From Bacteroidales bacterium (GTDB taxonomy: Bacteria > Bacteroidota > Bacteroidia > Bacteroidales > P3): a stretch of DNA of 64,000 nucleotides. The DNA lies in contig JAGCVI010000013.1 of NCBI GenBank assembly GCA_017962445.1, positions 1-64,000 on the forward strand, given 5' to 3'. Positions within the stretch are counted from its first letter, which is position 1. Each line of letters begins with the position of its first letter. The notes beneath the pieces were generated by a model. It saw only the letters and a program-made list of their open reading frames with translations. It ran no database searches and had not been told where the DNA came from. This document shows, in pieces, positions 61,224 through 64,000 of this stretch. The translations under genes were made by a program, and so were the position numbers.

Positions 61224-62648
61224 ATGAGAATATCTAAGTATTTGATTGTATTGATTGTATTGCTGACGATGGCAGTGTCAGCCGAAGCGCAGACAGCACT
61301 GTCGCTGGAAGACTGCCATCGTCTTGCACTGCAGTCGAATGGGAACCTGAAAATCTCTGAGGAAAAGAAGGCCGAAACAGAAGCATTGAAGAAAATGGCC
61401 CTCTCCGAGTTTTTCCCGAAATTCAGCGCCAACGGCACCTACATCTGGAACGAAAAAACCATCTCTCTACTCAGCGACGAGCAGAAAGACCGCATCAACA
61501 ACCTCGGCACCACAGTCCTCACCGACCTGGCCCCCTCGCTCAACCCCACACTGCTGGCACTGCTGAGTGGCGGCAACCTGGCACAGAACCTGAACCTTAC
61601 CGGCCAAAACATCGTCAACGCCATGGAATTGGATTTCACCAACGTGTTTGCCGGTACCGTGTCAGTGCTTCAGCCCGTGTACCTCGGCGGCAAGTTGAGA
61701 GCCCTGTATCAGGCTGCAAGCCTGGCCGACCAGCTCTCAGGAATACAATACGACAAGGAGAAAGAGGACCTGCTCATCTCGGTCGACGCAGCTTACTGGC
61801 AAATCATCTCGCTGCAGCACAAGCAACAGCTGGCACAACAGTATTGCGACCTGCTGACCCGCTTGTCAAGCGACGTTGAAGCCATGAAAGATGCTGAAGT
61901 GGCAACACAGGGCGACCTGACAAAGGTCCGTGTGAAACTGAACGAGGCTCAGATGTCGCTCACCAAAGCCAACAACGGATTGGCACTCTCCAAAATGCTG
62001 CTCATGCAACTATGCGGATTGCCAATGAACCAGGACATCACGCTGGTTGAGGACACCATCCTCGTGTCGTACACACCCGCCGAAAGCATCAATATGGAAG
62101 AGGTATGGCAGAACCGCAGCGAGATGAGGATGCTCGACATATCGGAAGGCATCGCCGACGCCGGTGTCAAAATAGCCACATCAGGACTGCTGCCCAACAT
62201 TGTGGCAACAGGCTCGTATGTAGTGACAAACCCCAACTCGTTCAACGGTTTCCAAACCGAGTTCGACGGCATGTTCACCGTCGGTGTCGCTGTCAACATC
62301 CCCTTGTTGCATGCCAGTGACTTCTACGCCGTGAAGGCCGCCAAGCACAAACGCAACGAGATTCAGTACCAGCGCGACGAGGCACGCAGCAAGATTGAAC
62401 TGCAGGTAAACAAACTCAACTACGAACTCGAAGTGGCCAACAAGAAACTTGCACAAGCCCTGAGCAACCTCGAAAATGCCGAAGAGAACCTGCGACTGGC
62501 CGACGAGAGCTTCAAGGCCGGCATGATTAACAGCAACGACCTGATGTCGGCACAGACCGCATGGCTGTCGGCCAAAAGCGATGTCATCGACGCCGAAATC
62601 GAGATACGCATGTCCCACCTCTACCTGCAACAGGCTCTGGGACGCTAA
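61224..62648 (+). CDS. TolC-family outer-membrane efflux protein
   Basis: 474 residues from ATG 61224. Signal peptide ends VSAEAQ; then the OEP repeat starts LSLEDCHRLALQSNGNLKI. Two OEP halves with long helices (LTKVRVKLNEAQMSLTKAN and ELEVANKKLAQALSNLENAE) and FKAGMINSNDLMSAQ. It forms the trimeric exit duct for the HlyD and ABC-2 proteins downstream. Confidence 0.92.
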   Translation: MRISKYLIVLIVLLTMAVSAEAQTALSLEDCHRLALQSNGNLKISEEKKAETEALKKMALSEFFPKFSANGTYIWNEKTISLLSDEQKDRINNLGTTVLTDLAPSLNPTLLALLSGGNLAQNLNLTGQNIVNAMELDFTNVFAGTVSVLQPVYLGGKLRALYQAASLADQLSGIQYDKEKEDLLISVDAAYWQIISLQHKQQLAQQYCDLLTRLSSDVEAMKDAEVATQGDLTKVRVKLNEAQMSLTKANNGLALSKMLLMQLCGLPMNQDITLVEDTILVSYTPAESINMEEVWQNRSEMRMLDISEGIADAGVKIATSGLLPNIVATGSYVVTNPNSFNGFQTEFDGMFTVGVAVNIPLLHASDFYAVKAAKHKRNEIQYQRDEARSKIELQVNKLNYELEVANKKLAQALSNLENAEENLRLADESFKAGMINSNDLMSAQTAWLSAKSDVIDAEIEIRMSHLYLQQALGR

Positions 62649-62694
62649 AAACAGAGAATTCAAAAAAACGTCTGAACGTTAAACCATAAGAATC

Positions 62695-63708
62695 ATGACA
62701 CAGAACGAAACTGACAAATCTCAGTTCAACAACAAAAAAAGTATGTGGATAGGCCTCGGTGTCATTATCGGCATCGTGGTGCTGGTAGCACTGATAGGCA
62801 TTTATGCCCTGCGCCCCGAGCCCGAAATCATCATGGGCGAGGTCGACGCCGACGAATACCGCGTGGCCAACAAAGTACCAGGCCGCATCGACACCGTGTT
62901 CGTCAAAGAGGGCGATTTCGTCATGGCCGGCGACACACTGGCACACATCAACAGCCCCGAGGTGGAAGCCAAGCTGGCACAGGCCGAGGCGGCACGCTCG
63001 GCTGCCACGGCACAAAGCAGCAAAGCCAAGAACGGCGCACGCCAGCAGCAGATAGCATCCGCTTACGAGATGTGGCAGAAAGCCGAAGTGGGTGTCGATA
63101 TCGCCAAGAAATCATACGACCGCATCCAGAAGCTCTACAACCAAGGCGTGGTCAGCGCACAGAAGCACGATGAAGTGGAGGCACAGTACAAGGCGGCCCT
63201 CGCCACGGCCAACGCCGCCAAGTCGCAATACGATATGGCCCTCGAGGGTGCACAGGACGAGGACAAGAAAGCCGCCCTGGCACTTGTGGCACAGGCCAAC
63301 GGTGCCGTCACTGAAGTGCAAGGCTACATGCGCGACCGCTACATTCTGGCTCCCGCCGACGGCGAGGTGGTGCAGATTTACCCTAAGAAAGGCGAGCTCC
63401 TCGGCACTGGCGCACCGGTAATGTCGATTGTCGACATGAGCAACGTATGGTTCACCTTCAGCATACGTGAGGACATGCTCAACGGCATGAAGGTCGGCAG
63501 CGAAGTGAAAATAAAGATTCCCGCCCTCGGCGAACAAACCTACAACGGCGAGGTAACCTACATGAGAGCCATGGCCAGCTACGCCACTTGGCGCGCTACC
63601 AAGACCTCTGGCGAGTATGACGTGAAAAGCTTCGACCTCAAGGTGGTACCGACAGAAAAGATTCCCGACCTGAGACAAGGAATGACTGCAATCATAGTTA
63701 ACGACTAA
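62695..63708 (+). CDS. HlyD/EmrA-family membrane fusion protein
   Basis: 337 residues. One N-terminal helix (about 17-38), then MGEVDADEYRVANKVPGRI (biotinyl-lipoyl half), a helical hairpin with GARQQQIASAYEMWQKAE and ILAPADGEVVQIYPKKGE, and a beta-barrel part. Periplasmic adaptor joining the inner-membrane transporter to the TolC protein. Confidence 0.92.
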   Translation: MTQNETDKSQFNNKKSMWIGLGVIIGIVVLVALIGIYALRPEPEIIMGEVDADEYRVANKVPGRIDTVFVKEGDFVMAGDTLAHINSPEVEAKLAQAEAARSAATAQSSKAKNGARQQQIASAYEMWQKAEVGVDIAKKSYDRIQKLYNQGVVSAQKHDEVEAQYKAALATANAAKSQYDMALEGAQDEDKKAALALVAQANGAVTEVQGYMRDRYILAPADGEVVQIYPKKGELLGTGAPVMSIVDMSNVWFTFSIREDMLNGMKVGSEVKIKIPALGEQTYNGEVTYMRAMASYATWRATKTSGEYDVKSFDLKVVPTEKIPDLRQGMTAIIVND

Positions 63709-63728
63709 CGGTTTTCGGCATTTCCGTA

Positions 63729-64000
63729 ATGAATTCAACGCTTAAAGTCCTGCTGCGCGAGCTGGATCGCATCAAGAGGCACCCCCGATACGTGATAATC
63801 CTCACACTGGGTGCCATCTTCAGCTATGTCTTCTTCCTCACGCTGATGAAAGAAGGACAGCCCGAGAAGCTTCCCATCGCCATCGTGGACAGCGACGGCA
63901 GCTACCTGTCGCGACGCCTGTGCCACGAAATCGAGGCCACTCAAGGTGTCGAGGTTGTGGCAGTCTATGGCAGCCACAACGAAGCCCGTCAGGCTATGCA
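63729..64000 (+). CDS. ABC-2 type permease, N-terminal part (cut by window edge)
   Basis: Open from ATG 63729 to the window end (90 codons seen). It reads MNSTLKVLLRELDRIKRHPR, a hydrophobic helix (ILTLGAIFSYVFFLTL), then EKLPIAIVDSDGSYLSRRL and VEVVAVYGSHNEARQAM, the start of the periplasmic domain of YbhR/YhiI-type ABC-2 permeases, which pair with HlyD proteins. Likely the inner-membrane part of the efflux system. Confidence 0.85.
   Translation, partial: MNSTLKVLLRELDRIKRHPRYVIILTLGAIFSYVFFLTLMKEGQPEKLPIAIVDSDGSYLSRRLCHEIEATQGVEVVAVYGSHNEARQAM

Noticed and set aside
1-64000. CRISPR array, tRNA, rRNA, integrase or transposase
   Set aside because: No regularly spaced short repeats, no tRNA-like cloverleaf or CCA ends noticed, and no DDE, Tyr or Ser recombinase motif in the translated frames. 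By-eye scanning could miss a lone tRNA.

Overview
The window is chromosomal DNA of a member of the Bacteroidales (phylum Bacteroidota), most likely an uncultured gut or rumen lineage; I cannot name a genus. Support: TAnnTTTG-type -7 promoter elements (some with TTTG about 20 bp upstream) in front of many genes; Bacteroidota-typical families such as an S46 dipeptidyl-peptidase, a DUF4836 lipoprotein, divergent LptC and LptE, a DUF2723/GT117 mannosyltransferase, a TPR/PD40/OmpA envelope protein, a glutaminyl-cyclase-like M28 enzyme, exported WG-repeat proteins, and few Shine-Dalgarno-like sites. No rRNA, tRNA, CRISPR array, phage or complete insertion sequence was seen.

Layout. 1-8.7 kb: repeat-rich trpS 3' end, trpS and manC divergent around a pair of tandem palindromes, an exported EEP-family nuclease/phosphatase, an ECF sigma factor, miaA and a PorE-like envelope protein. 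8.9-12.2 kb: two tandem paralogues joining a Ser/Thr kinase module, one membrane helix and a formylglycine-generating-enzyme (FGE) fold whose last ~25 residues differ sharply between copies, like the variable region of a diversity-generating retroelement (DGR) target. 12.2-17.0 kb: mrdA-rodA-clpX-queD. 17.4-20.6 kb: GT117 mannosyltransferase, lptE and a 56-residue ORF. 20.7-29.2 kb: SprT-like protein, a LolC/E-type permease with a lipoprotein-like tail, rbfA, an OM barrel, two ABC systems and a DUF4836 lipoprotein. 29.3-31.0 kb: SPFH protein, ribbon-helix-helix protein and membrane protein. 31.2-34.1 kb: two exported proteins sharing a short Cys/His motif, and a small membrane protein. 34.1-37.5 kb: polysaccharide flippase and VWA-type membrane protein. 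37.7-51.2 kb: a long plus-strand run: S46 peptidase, pth, coaX, OM protein, TPR protein, lptC, HhH protein, lpxD, two SGNH hydrolases and an MBOAT acyltransferase. 51.2-52.6 kb: decayed DNA. 52.7-56.0 kb: WG/TonB-C, FHA and WG/TonB-C genes. 56-61 kb: Rieske-like lipoprotein, M28 enzyme, efp, small membrane proteins, thioredoxin-like protein, manA. 61.2 kb to the end: TolC-HlyD-ABC-2 efflux operon cut by the window edge.

The genes are dominated by envelope work: LPS transport and acylation (lptC, lptE, lpxD), cell elongation (mrdA, rodA), GDP-mannose precursors (manA, manC), lipoprotein or drug export (several ABC systems), polysaccharide acylation and export (MBOAT, SGNH pair, flippase), and periplasmic peptide processing (S46, M28).

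The most notable signals are (1) the hypervariable FGE C-termini of the kinase-FGE pair, with no reverse transcriptase in the window; (2) a dispersed repeat with TIR-like ends (AAGAAACTGTTTTGA) that repeatedly supplies or abuts the stop codon of genes; (3) a junkyard of decaying genes at 51.2-52.6 kb; (4) the WG/TonB-C and FHA cluster driven by duplicated promoter cassettes; and (5) a paired Cys/His motif in two exported proteins.
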